Both the position numbers and the translations under genes were made by a program. The notes under the pieces are model-generated. The model had not been told where the DNA came from. It did not search any database and saw only the letters and a program-made list of their open reading frames with translations. This document shows, piece after piece, positions 9,094-17,896 of a DNA stretch of 64,000 nucleotides (positions are counted from its first letter, which is position 1; each line of letters starts with the position of its first letter). This DNA is from G963668185 sp965237445 (GTDB taxonomy: Bacteria > Chloroflexota > Dehalococcoidia > Lucifugimonadales > G963668185): positions 2,728,001-2,792,000 of the forward strand of contig OZ250142.1 of NCBI GenBank assembly GCA_965237445.1. Reading direction: 5' to 3'.

Positions 9094-10083
9094 ATGTCTG
9101 GATACAGCCACATGATGGAGCGTTTGACCAACAACGAGGTCCTGATCCTCGATGGCGCGATCGGCACCGAGTTGCAGGCGATGGGAGTGCCGATGCACCC
9201 GATCGCCTGGTGCGGCGAAGCTCTGTACACGCAGCCGTATGCGGTGCGGCTCATGCACGAACGCTACATCAACGCGGGCGCCGACATCATAAGTACCGAC
9301 ACGTTCTCCACGATGCGTCACGTCCTGGAGGCCTCAGGCTACGGAGATTACGTGCGGGAGATCAACCTGCGGTCTGTGTACCTGGCGCAAGAGGCACGCG
9401 AGCGCGCCGCCGGAGGGCGACCGGTCTACGTAGCGGGCGTCATGAGCAACTTCGGCGTGGGCCGGCTTCCTTCCTCGGGCAGACTGTGGGGAAGCAGCAC
9501 TAACGGTTACGAGCTAACAAACGAGCAGGCGACCGAGTACTACGAAGAGATTGCGGAGATCCTTGCCGAGGGCGGTGTGGACTTCTTTCTGCTGGAGAAC
9601 CTCGGTAACCAAGACCACAGGATTCTGGCCCTAAAGGCAGCGAAGGCGACTGGCTTGCCTGTGTGGATGGGCTTTACCGGAATCTCTCCCCACTATGCCG
9701 ACCACACCGGTGACATGGGTGACAGCAGGCACCTAGATATGACAATCGAGAGGGGCCTAGGCGACGTGTTGGCTGAGGGCAGTGTGGACGGCGCGACGAT
9801 CCTGCATACCCAGATGCCTGACCAGACACGGGCTGTCGAGTACCTAGTCAACCACTTTGACGGCCCGGTCGCGTCTTACCCGGATGCTGGGCGGGATGAC
9901 TACATCGTCCCTCATTTGAACCGCGATGTGCCAAATAAGTACTCGGTCGATTTGTTCGTAGACGAGGCGAAGAAGTGGGTCGATATGGGCGTGCAGGTCA
10001 TCGGCGGCTGCTGCGGATACGGCCTGGAATACATTGAGCCGCTGAAGGATGCGCTGCCCGAGAAGATTGCGCCCAGAAGATAG
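9094..10083 (+). CDS. Homocysteine S-methyltransferase family protein, tandem copy 2
   Basis: Second copy, 329 aa, close to copy 1 through the N-terminal half of the barrel and at the C-terminus. It has a strong AGGAGG ribosome site and its own 116-bp upstream gap. The GGCC pair is present and the third-ligand position again reads ILHTQM (His, not Cys). It differs from copy 1 most in the loop around residues 194-215 (GISPHYADHTGDMGDSRH here). DNA differences are mostly synonymous, which suggests old copies kept under selection rather than a recent duplication. Confidence 0.88.
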   Translation: MSGYSHMMERLTNNEVLILDGAIGTELQAMGVPMHPIAWCGEALYTQPYAVRLMHERYINAGADIISTDTFSTMRHVLEASGYGDYVREINLRSVYLAQEARERAAGGRPVYVAGVMSNFGVGRLPSSGRLWGSSTNGYELTNEQATEYYEEIAEILAEGGVDFFLLENLGNQDHRILALKAAKATGLPVWMGFTGISPHYADHTGDMGDSRHLDMTIERGLGDVLAEGSVDGATILHTQMPDQTRAVEYLVNHFDGPVASYPDAGRDDYIVPHLNRDVPNKYSVDLFVDEAKKWVDMGVQVIGGCCGYGLEYIEPLKDALPEKIAPRR

Positions 10084-10141
10084 TGGCTGCGCGAGATTAG
10101 CGGGTTCTGGCCAAAGCAACAAGCAACGAGGAGTAGGATAA

Positions 10142-11140
10142 ATGTCGGGATACAGTCACATGATGGAACGCCTTAACAACAACGAGGTCCTGATCCTCGA
10201 TGGCGCGATAGGCACGGAACTACAGGCCATGGGAGTACCCATGCACCCGATCGCCTGGTGCGGCGAGGCTCTGTACACGCAGCCCTACGCCGTGAGGCTG
10301 ATGCACGAGAACTACATTCATGCGGGCGCTGACATCATCAGCACCGACACCTTCTCTACGCTCCGCCACGTGCTGGAAGCCTCCGGATACGGCGACTACG
10401 TGCGGGAGATCAACCTGCGCTCCGTCTACCTGGCCCAGGAAGCCCGCGAGCGTGCGGCGGATGGACGCCCCGTCTACATCGCCGGAGTGATGGGCAATTT
10501 CGGCGTAGGGCGCAGGGCGTCGACCGGAAGGCTGTGGGGCGGCAGCTTCAACGGCTACGAACTCACCAACGAACAGGCGACCGAGTACTACGAGGAGCTC
10601 GCGGAAATCCTGGCGGAGGCCGGCGTGGACTTCTTCCTCCTGGAGAACCTGGGCAACCAGGACCACAGGATTCTCGCGCTCAGGGCGGCCAAGGCCACCG
10701 GCCTTCCCGTGTGGATGGGCTTCACAGGCGCTTTCGCGTTCGGCGCATACAAGAGCAGTGGGCCCGGGCAGATGTCGGACGGCAAGTACGATGACATGAC
10801 GGTGGAGCGCGGCCTGAGAGAGGTGCTGGCAGAGGGCAGCATAGACGGCGCGACAATCCTGCACACAGAGATGCGGGAGCAGACGCTGGCCGTAGAGTAC
10901 CTGGCGAGCCACTTCGACGGCCCCGTGGCTTCGTACCCTGACGCCGGACGCGACGACTATACAATCCCGCACATGAACCGCTCGGTTCCCAACGAGTACT
11001 CGGTGGACTTGTTCGTGGATGAGGCGAAGAAGTGGGTCGCCATGGGCACGCAGATCATCGGAGGGTGCTGCGGGTACGGCCTCGACTACATCAAGCCATT
11101 GAAAGAGGCGCTGCCGGAGAAGATAGCGCCCAGGACCTAA
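10142..11140 (+). CDS. Homocysteine S-methyltransferase family protein, tandem copy 3
   Basis: Third copy, 332 aa, starting 58 bp after copy 2 with GAGGAG upstream. It has the same N-terminal signature, the same C-terminal GGCC motif and the same His substitution (ILHTEM). Its variable loop is longer than in copies 1 and 2 (AFAFGAYKSSGPGQMSDGKY). The short gaps and common direction suggest co-transcription with copies 2 and 4. Same family reservations about substrate as copy 1. Confidence 0.88.
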   Translation: MSGYSHMMERLNNNEVLILDGAIGTELQAMGVPMHPIAWCGEALYTQPYAVRLMHENYIHAGADIISTDTFSTLRHVLEASGYGDYVREINLRSVYLAQEARERAADGRPVYIAGVMGNFGVGRRASTGRLWGGSFNGYELTNEQATEYYEELAEILAEAGVDFFLLENLGNQDHRILALRAAKATGLPVWMGFTGAFAFGAYKSSGPGQMSDGKYDDMTVERGLREVLAEGSIDGATILHTEMREQTLAVEYLASHFDGPVASYPDAGRDDYTIPHMNRSVPNEYSVDLFVDEAKKWVAMGTQIIGGCCGYGLDYIKPLKEALPEKIAPRT

Positions 11141-11185
11141 AAGAAGGCGGCAGTTTAGCACCAGTAAGTTCGAGGAGCATCGGCA

Positions 11186-12184
11186 ATGTCCAGTTACAGC
11201 CACATGATGGAGCGCCTGAGCAACAACGAGGTACTTATCCTCGACGGCGCGATTGGCACGGAGCTACAGGCAATGGGAGTGCCCATGCACCCGATCGCCT
11301 GGTGCGGAGAGGCGCTGTACACGCAACCGTACACAGTGCGGCTGATGCACGAGAGTTACATTCATGCGGGCGCCGACATTATCAGCACCGACACCTTCTC
11401 CACACTCCGGCATGTGCTGGAGGCCTCCGGATACGGCGACTACGTTCGTGAAATCAACCTCCGGTCGGTCTACCTGGCGCAGGAAGCCCGAGAACGCGCA
11501 GCCGGCGGGAGACCTGTCTACATCGCGGGGGTCATGAGCAACTTCGGAGTCGGTCGTCACTGGTCTACCGGCAGACTCGGGGGCAGCAGCTACAATGGCC
11601 ATGAGCTCACCAATGAGCAAGCTACCGAGTACTACGAAGAACTTGCTGAGACCCTGGCAGAGGCCGGTGTGGACTTCTTCCTGCTAGAGAACCTGGGAAA
11701 CCAGGACCACAGGATACTGGCGCTCAGGGCCGCCAAGGCCACGGGCCTTCCAGTGTGGATGGGCCTCACCGGCGCCTTCACATTCGCCGGCTATCATAGT
11801 AGCCGGCCCGGGGAAATGGCGGACCGCAAGTACCGCGACATGACTGTCGAGCGCGGCCTCAATGAGGTCCTTGCGGAAGGCGGAGTGGACGCAGTCACGG
11901 CGCTGCACACGCAGATGCGAGAGCATACCCCGGCCGTCGAATACCTTGTTAACCACTTCGAAGGTCCGGTGGCGTCGTACCCCGACTCCGGACGTGACGA
12001 TTTCATTGATCGCCACATGAACCGCTCCGTTCCAAACGAGTACTCGGTAGACATGTTCGTCAATGAGGCCAAGAAGTGGGTCGATATGGGAGCCCAAGTC
12101 ATCGGGGGCTGCTGCGGTTACGGCCTCGACTACATCAAGCCGCTGAAAGAGGCGTTGCCGGAGAAGATAGCGCCACGGGGATAG
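11186..12184 (+). CDS. Homocysteine S-methyltransferase family protein, tandem copy 4
   Basis: Fourth copy, 332 aa, 45 bp after copy 3. It is most like copy 3, including the lengthened loop (AFTFAGYHSSRPGEMADRKY). GGCC is present and the third-ligand position reads ALHTQM. It ends 50 bp before the peptide-type binding protein, so the array and the importer may form one transcription unit and the importer may supply the array's substrate (inference). Confidence 0.88.
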   Translation: MSSYSHMMERLSNNEVLILDGAIGTELQAMGVPMHPIAWCGEALYTQPYTVRLMHESYIHAGADIISTDTFSTLRHVLEASGYGDYVREINLRSVYLAQEARERAAGGRPVYIAGVMSNFGVGRHWSTGRLGGSSYNGHELTNEQATEYYEELAETLAEAGVDFFLLENLGNQDHRILALRAAKATGLPVWMGLTGAFTFAGYHSSRPGEMADRKYRDMTVERGLNEVLAEGGVDAVTALHTQMREHTPAVEYLVNHFEGPVASYPDSGRDDFIDRHMNRSVPNEYSVDMFVNEAKKWVDMGAQVIGGCCGYGLDYIKPLKEALPEKIAPRG

Positions 12185-12234
12185 GAAGGAAGGCCCTATT
12201 CGGGGCCACAGGCGAGGACAAGTGGAGGTGTGAG

Positions 12235-14664
12235 ATGAGAAGTCTCAACTACTGGAAGATAGGAATTATAGCAGTTGCAGCTACTTTAGGGGTGTTCGCT
12301 GCGTCGGCCTGCGGCGCGGATCCAGAGCCGGCAGAAGTTGATACGGATGCGATAACTGCTGCCGTGGAGCGCGCGATGGAGACATCCGCAGCTACGCAGG
12401 CAGACATGGCCGAAGTGGTCTCTTCGCAGATTGCATCTGAGATCGCCAAGTTGGCGGAACAGACCCCCGGAATGACCGCGGACGATGTAAACGCCATGAT
12501 CGCTGACGCTGTTTCTCAGTCCCAGGCAATGGCAACGGGCCAGATCGCCGAGGAAATTGCCAAGATGGCTGCGCAAAACCCGGCGATGACCTCCGACCAG
12601 GTAGACGCGATGATTGTGGACGCCGTCGCGCAGTCTCAAACGATGGTGGCCGAGCAGATCGCTCAAGTCGCACTACGGGATGCTGGGCTGACACGTGAGG
12701 AGATCGAGGCTCTCGTTAGAGGCGCCGGATTAAGCCGCGAAGACATCGCCTCCGTCGTCTCGGATGCGGTGGACACGGCCATGACAGGCATGATGCCCGA
12801 GCCGACGCCAGACATTGAGGAGATGATGGGGCCGCCGATTTACCAGATGGGCATCTTCGCAGAGCCGATCACCCGAAACTTCTGGAACTACTACGGAGGA
12901 CCTGGCGGATCGGTGTGGACCCAGTATGTGATGGCGGGGCACTCGACATCACTTTACGGTTACTCTGACCAGCGGTTTGACTGGGTCCCTGTAGCTGCTT
13001 CGGAACTGCCCGCCGATCTGATGAAGGAGACCGTGGACGGCACCGAGTACTGGACCGTCGAGGTGCCCATAAGGCAGGGCATCATGTGGAGCGACGGGGA
13101 AGAGTTGAACACTGATGACTTCGTGTTTACGGTCAACACAGTACTAGACTTGAAGCTGACATCATCGTGGGCCAGCGCGGTTGACTCGGCGTTCCTTGAC
13201 AGGGTCGAGGCACTCGACTCGCACAGGCTGAAAGTGTACTTCAAGGCATCCGACGAGGATGGCAATCCGCAGACTCCGGGACTCAGCGTCTGGCAGTACG
13301 GACTCGGGTTCATGCCGATTCTCGCGGAACATTACTGGGCGAGCGTAGTGGAGGAGGCCAAGGCGGCCGGAGAAGGGGAGGCCCAGATCGAGGCCCTGTT
13401 CGCCCACGTTCCCGAAGGTGAGCCGACAGTTGGCGGCTTTAACTTCAGGAAATGGGAGCCGGGCGCATTCTTCGAGACTGAGGCAACGCCGAACTACTAC
13501 TTCAAGGGCGCGACGATCACCCAATACACCAACGGGGCATACGTTGAGGACAATCCGACGCTGGGTTACACAACTACGCTCTTCGGAGAGGCCTCAGGCG
13601 ACACGGTCCTGCAGTTCGAGCAGGGTCCGCACGTAGATTCCACCTTGTTCAGCATCTACGGCAACCAGGATGCGGCCATCCTCGCCCTCATCAAGGGAGA
13701 CGTGGACTATGTCTTCAACCCCCTAGGTCTGGAGAAGGGCTTCCAGGACCGAATCAACAGCGCTGAAGACGTGAGAATCGTCAGAAACCTGGACAACGGC
13801 ATGTTCTACATGGGATTCAATACTCGCAAGGGTCCCATGAGCCACAAGGAGTTTCGGCAGGCTGTTTCCACTGTCATTGACAAGGAGTTTGTGACCCAGA
13901 GCATCCTGCAGGGCGCGGCTATTCCCATGTACGCAATGGTGCCGGAAGGAAACGCGCTGTGGCACAACGCGGACGTGGCCAAGTACGGCCAGGGCCTGGA
14001 CAGAACGGAGCGCATGACGCAGGCCGTAGCACTCCTAAAGAGCGCAGGGTTCACATTCGAACAGGAGCCGATGGTCAGCGAGGACGGCCTGTTTGTTGAA
14101 ACTCAGGGCAGCGGGCTGAAGATGCCGGACGGCACCGAAGTGCCCGAGTTGGAACTCGTCGCCCCTAGCCCCGGGTACGATCCCCTGAGGGCCAACTTCG
14201 CAATCTGGATCGAACGCTGGATGAACGATTTGGGAATCCCGGTCAGAGTGAATCTGGCCGGCTTCAACGTAATCGTCGGGAAGCTGTTTAGCGAGACAGT
14301 GGCAGATGACTTGGACATGTGGATCCTGGGTTGGAGTCTGTCACTCTTCCCGGACTACATGGAAGCCTTCCTGCACAGCCGGAAGGCACCGGAGAATGAG
14401 GGCGGTTATAACTGGGGCGGCTACTCCAATGCCGATTTCGACACACTGTCCTTCGGTCTGCTCTCCGAGACTACGATTGAGGGAGCGATGACGAGCGTGG
14501 GCCAGCTTCAGGAGTTCCTGGCTGAGGACCTTCCGTACATACCTTTGTTCACAGTCCCCAAGCTGGACTCATATCGTCCTTCGAGGGTAGAGTTCCCGTA
14601 CACCACAGTGCTTGGCGGAATCGAGGGAACGAGCGGGATGCAGCAGGTGGTGGTGACGAAGTAG
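12235..14664 (+). CDS. Peptide-type ABC transporter substrate-binding lipoprotein (SBP family 5) with repeat stalk
   Basis: Binding protein of a Dpp/Opp-type importer, 809 aa. The start chosen is the ATG at 12235 after GGAGGTGTG; the open frame upstream overlaps the previous gene and has no signal. A lipoprotein signal (lipobox ASAC) comes first. Residues about 25-198 then form a helical, low-complexity extension with repeats of the pattern QIAxEIAKxAxQxPxMT followed by AMIxDAVxQSQ. The SBP domain starts near GPPIYQMGIF and is of ordinary length. Such a stalk is unusual for this family. Confidence 0.88.
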   Translation: MRSLNYWKIGIIAVAATLGVFAASACGADPEPAEVDTDAITAAVERAMETSAATQADMAEVVSSQIASEIAKLAEQTPGMTADDVNAMIADAVSQSQAMATGQIAEEIAKMAAQNPAMTSDQVDAMIVDAVAQSQTMVAEQIAQVALRDAGLTREEIEALVRGAGLSREDIASVVSDAVDTAMTGMMPEPTPDIEEMMGPPIYQMGIFAEPITRNFWNYYGGPGGSVWTQYVMAGHSTSLYGYSDQRFDWVPVAASELPADLMKETVDGTEYWTVEVPIRQGIMWSDGEELNTDDFVFTVNTVLDLKLTSSWASAVDSAFLDRVEALDSHRLKVYFKASDEDGNPQTPGLSVWQYGLGFMPILAEHYWASVVEEAKAAGEGEAQIEALFAHVPEGEPTVGGFNFRKWEPGAFFETEATPNYYFKGATITQYTNGAYVEDNPTLGYTTTLFGEASGDTVLQFEQGPHVDSTLFSIYGNQDAAILALIKGDVDYVFNPLGLEKGFQDRINSAEDVRIVRNLDNGMFYMGFNTRKGPMSHKEFRQAVSTVIDKEFVTQSILQGAAIPMYAMVPEGNALWHNADVAKYGQGLDRTERMTQAVALLKSAGFTFEQEPMVSEDGLFVETQGSGLKMPDGTEVPELELVAPSPGYDPLRANFAIWIERWMNDLGIPVRVNLAGFNVIVGKLFSETVADDLDMWILGWSLSLFPDYMEAFLHSRKAPENEGGYNWGGYSNADFDTLSFGLLSETTIEGAMTSVGQLQEFLAEDLPYIPLFTVPKLDSYRPSRVEFPYTTVLGGIEGTSGMQQVVVTK

Positions 14665-14705
14665 GCACCTGAACCCGGAATCATTCGCATAAGAGTCTGA
14701 AGCAT

Positions 14706-14738
14706 GTTGGGCGGGGCGCCGGATGAGCCTCGCCCAAC
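14706..14738 (+). promoter_or_regulatory. Hairpin between the peptide-binding-protein gene and its permease genes
   Basis: The arms GTTGGGCGGGGC (14706-14717) and GCCTCGCCCAAC (14727-14738) pair over 12 bp with a single G-T, around a 9-nt loop. Only a weak T-rich stretch follows (TTCATTG). The position matches the hairpin after livJ: downstream of a highly needed binding protein and upstream of its permeases. A role in limiting permease expression or stabilising the upstream message is inferred. Confidence 0.65.
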
Positions 14739-14831
14739 TTCATTGAGTAGCCCGTCGCGTTACTCGTCGGCTCTGGCCAATCGGTGCGTAATGAGATGCG
14801 CCTTGGCTACCCGTACCGAATCTGACAGTTT

Positions 14832-15980
14832 ATGACCTCATACCTATTGACCAGAACGGCCCAGATGGGACTGACGCTGTTTGTCTTCCTTTCGTTGGTC
14901 TTCGTGATCGTCAACGCGCAGCCGGGCGACGTCAGTAACTTCTATGCTCTTGATCCTGACGTCCCGCCTGAAACCCGCGAGAAGATGCAGGACCTGTTCG
15001 GCATCAACCAGCCGCTCTGGAAGCAGTACCTCGTTCATGTGAAGAACGCGTTGTCCGGCAACTTCGGTATTTCCTTCAGTCACTACCCAAGATCGGTGAT
15101 GGACGTAATCACGGAGCGGCTCCCAAGGACCGTCGTGCTGTTCCTCACGTCCACTGTGTTTTCGTTCTACATGGGATTTGCGTTGGGAAAGATCATCGCC
15201 TGGCGCCGCGGGGGATGGACCGAGTACACAACTACCTTGGGCGGAGTCACACTGTACACGGTGTTCACGCCCTGGTTCGCTCTCATGATGATCTGGCTGT
15301 TCGCCTTCCAGGCAGGCTGGCTTCCAATTGGGAAGTTCCTAGACCCGCTCCTCTGGCGCGATGCAACCACCGATGCGAACTCCGTGTTCATCCGCATGAT
15401 GTTGAGCATGGCTGTGGTATCGCTGGCTATAGTCGCAGTGTTCGCAGTTTCACGCAGATTTGGGATCCTGCAATCAGCATCCACTCGAGTGATCGTGGTC
15501 GCAGGTGTGGCGGCAGCAGTTGCGGGTGTTTGGCTTGTGTCCGGGTTCGGCTACCTGGCCTGGGACATCATCAGGCACATGGTCCTGCCGGTTGCCACGC
15601 TAACCCTGATCAGCTTCGCGGGAACGATGCTCCTCACCCGCAACAGCATGTTGGAGGCCATGCGGGAGGACTATGTTACGGCTGCCCGCGCCAAGGGGCT
15701 GCCGGAAGCGAAGGTGCGCGACAGACATGTAGCCCGCAACGCCTTGCTGCCCGTGGTTACCAGCTTCGTCTTCAGCCTTGCGTTCGCCGTGGACGGCAGT
15801 GTAATCATTGAGAGCGTGTTCTCATGGCCCGGAATGGGTCAGACACTCGTAGACGCTGCCATTAACGAGGACCTGCCGCTTGCGATCGGGGCCTTCGTGT
15901 TCGTGGGGCTGTTCGTTCTGATCGCCCATGTTGTCGCAGACGTGCTGTACGTGTACCTGGACCCGAGGCTCAGAGGATGA
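14832..15980 (+). CDS. Peptide-type ABC transporter permease (DppB-like)
   Basis: Inner-membrane permease of 382 aa with the typical DppB N-terminus (TSYLLTRTAQMGLTLFVFLS), the periplasmic segment FGINQPLWKQYLVHVKNALS, and the EAA loop NSMLEAMREDYVTAARAKGL. It is somewhat longer than the usual 310-340 aa because of an additional hydrophobic segment near residues 195-245. The last bases overlap the ATG of the next permease by 4 bp (ATGA). Confidence 0.92.
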   Translation: MTSYLLTRTAQMGLTLFVFLSLVFVIVNAQPGDVSNFYALDPDVPPETREKMQDLFGINQPLWKQYLVHVKNALSGNFGISFSHYPRSVMDVITERLPRTVVLFLTSTVFSFYMGFALGKIIAWRRGGWTEYTTTLGGVTLYTVFTPWFALMMIWLFAFQAGWLPIGKFLDPLLWRDATTDANSVFIRMMLSMAVVSLAIVAVFAVSRRFGILQSASTRVIVVAGVAAAVAGVWLVSGFGYLAWDIIRHMVLPVATLTLISFAGTMLLTRNSMLEAMREDYVTAARAKGLPEAKVRDRHVARNALLPVVTSFVFSLAFAVDGSVIIESVFSWPGMGQTLVDAAINEDLPLAIGAFVFVGLFVLIAHVVADVLYVYLDPRLRG

Positions 15981-16930
15981 CAGAGACAGGCCAGACTTCG
16001 ATGACGGATGCGGCGTCCCTGTGGAGAGTACGCCTAAACCTGGCGGTCAGCAGCGTCAGCGAGAGCTGGGCGCTCTTTGCTCGAACCCGCGTCGGGGTCA
16101 TAGGGTTGGTCATAATCGGACTTTACGCTCTGCTGGCGAGCGCCCATCCCGTGCTGATGAGCACTGTCTGGGAGGAGCGAGTCTACGATCCGGTGGTCGG
16201 TTACGCATTCGATGAGACCAGGCAGCCGGCGCCTCCGAGTTTGAGCCATCCGCTCGGAACAGATCCGCTCGGCCGCGACGTCCTCAGCCAGCTCATGTTC
16301 AGCGCCCGGTCCGAATTTCTGCTGGGCCTGCTTGCCGCAGTGGTGACGGTCAGCATCGGCACCATGGTTGGGGCTGTCTCCGCCTACTTCGGAGGAATCC
16401 TGGACACGCTCCTAATGCGGCTGGCGGACATCATGATCATGATGCCTGGCATCAGCGTTCTGATCGTCTTGAGCGCATTGATCGGCGTCGGCCACTTCGA
16501 ACTGGCTCTCATCATCGGGATTCTCTCCGGGTTCGGAGGCACCGGCGTGATTCTGAAGTCGCAGGCTCTCTCTGTTGTGGTCAAGCCATACGTTGAGGCG
16601 GCTCGGATCGCAGGCGGCGGACCCTTGCACATTGTCTTTGTGCACGTAATCCCGAATCTCCTTCCCCTGTCGTTCCTGTACATGATGTTCACCGTCACGG
16701 GCGCCATCTTTTCGGAAGCGGTGCTCAGCTTCCTGGGCCTTCTGGATGTGCGAATGAGTTGGGGGCTCATGATCCACACGACCGAATCCGCAGGTTACCT
16801 TCTGCAAGTCGCCGAGTATTGGTGGCTCATCTTCCCTGCAAGTCTTTCTATTACCCTGCTGTGCTCGTCTTTCTACCTGGTAGGACGTTCGATGGACGAG
16901 ATTGTGAATCCCAGGCTGCGGCGATCTTGA
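15977..16930 (+). CDS. Peptide-type ABC transporter permease (DppC-like)
   Basis: Second permease subunit, 317 aa. It has the DppC hallmark LGTDPLGRDVLSQL near residue 94 and an EAA-like loop (KPYVEAARIAGGGPLHIVFV) near 210. Its start overlaps the dppB stop, and its own stop overlaps the TTG start of the ATPase, so the three genes are translationally coupled. Confidence 0.92.
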   Translation: MTETGQTSMTDAASLWRVRLNLAVSSVSESWALFARTRVGVIGLVIIGLYALLASAHPVLMSTVWEERVYDPVVGYAFDETRQPAPPSLSHPLGTDPLGRDVLSQLMFSARSEFLLGLLAAVVTVSIGTMVGAVSAYFGGILDTLLMRLADIMIMMPGISVLIVLSALIGVGHFELALIIGILSGFGGTGVILKSQALSVVVKPYVEAARIAGGGPLHIVFVHVIPNLLPLSFLYMMFTVTGAIFSEAVLSFLGLLDVRMSWGLMIHTTESAGYLLQVAEYWWLIFPASLSITLLCSSFYLVGRSMDEIVNPRLRRS

Positions 16931-17889
16931 GCACGCAACCGGTCCTCACCGTCGACGGCCTCAGCATGCAGTACGAGACGAGGGCGGGCCCCATACGCGC
17001 TGTCGACGGCGTGAGCTTCACTGTACTGAAGGGGCAGTCGCTCGGCCTCGTTGGGGAGTCCGGATGCGGAAAGTCTTCCATTGCGCTGTCGCTCTTGAGG
17101 CTGTTGCCGGAGACCGCCCGAATCACAGGCGGCCGAATTCTCTTGAACGGGACGGACATCGTGCCGCTGACGGAAGAGCAGGTGCGTCGACTGCGATGGA
17201 ACAGCATCTCACTGGTGTTCCAGGCCGCGATGAACTCACTCAATCCTGTCTATCGAGTCGGCGAGCAAATCATAGAGGCCCTGGACGAGCATGTTCGCCT
17301 CAGCAAAGAAGAGGCAAACACGAGAGTGCGTGAACTGTTCGATCTGGTGGGCCTGGACCAAGCTCACATCGACTACTACCCGCACGAGTACAGCGGGGGT
17401 ATGAAGCAGAGGGCGGTAATCGCGATGGCGCTCTCATGCGACCCGGACATCGTTGTTGCCGACGAGCCTACGACTGCTTTGGACGTCATCGTTCAGGACC
17501 GCATCCTGCGAGAGATGAAGCGTGTCCGGGAAGAGCTGGACATGAGCATGATCTACATCTCGCATGACATGGCCGTCATCGCCGAGGTCAGCGACGTTGT
17601 GGGCGTCATGTACGCCGGAAGGATTGTGGAGCTGGGCAGCACGGCGGACGTTTTCGGCGCCCCCATTCATCCCTACACCAAGGCCCTGATATCCGCTTTT
17701 CCCAGCGTCAAGGGCGATAAGCAGGAACTCGTCGCATTGCCCGGAGAGCCGCCGAATCTACTGAACCCGCCAACGGGCTGCCGGTTTAACCCGCGCTGCC
17801 CCTTTGCTACGGACGCCTGCAAGAGCGAGGAACCACCGGTCGTTCGGCGCGGCGAACACTACGCCTATTGCTGGAACCCTCTGGAGTAG
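16927..17889 (+). CDS. Peptide-type ABC transporter ATPase (DppD-like)
   Basis: Cytoplasmic ATPase of 320 aa. The TTG start at 16927 overlaps the upstream TGA (TTGA) and gives LSTQPVLTVDGLSMQYE; the longer open frame upstream only shadows dppC. Walker A is GESGCGKSS, the signature YSGGMKQRAVIA, Walker B VVADEPTTALD. The C-terminal oligopeptide-transporter domain has the cysteine pattern GCRFNPRCPFATDAC. The expected DppF partner does not follow here but lies at 23992. Confidence 0.92.
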   Translation: MSTQPVLTVDGLSMQYETRAGPIRAVDGVSFTVLKGQSLGLVGESGCGKSSIALSLLRLLPETARITGGRILLNGTDIVPLTEEQVRRLRWNSISLVFQAAMNSLNPVYRVGEQIIEALDEHVRLSKEEANTRVRELFDLVGLDQAHIDYYPHEYSGGMKQRAVIAMALSCDPDIVVADEPTTALDVIVQDRILREMKRVREELDMSMIYISHDMAVIAEVSDVVGVMYAGRIVELGSTADVFGAPIHPYTKALISAFPSVKGDKQELVALPGEPPNLLNPPTGCRFNPRCPFATDACKSEEPPVVRRGEHYAYCWNPLE

Positions 17890-17896
17890 TTAACCG

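Noticed and set aside
10220..11203. 327-codon open frame opposite methyltransferase copy 3
   Set aside because: Antisense shadow of a well-conserved gene. Similar but shorter shadows occur opposite copies 1, 2 and 4, explained by the shared coding sequence.
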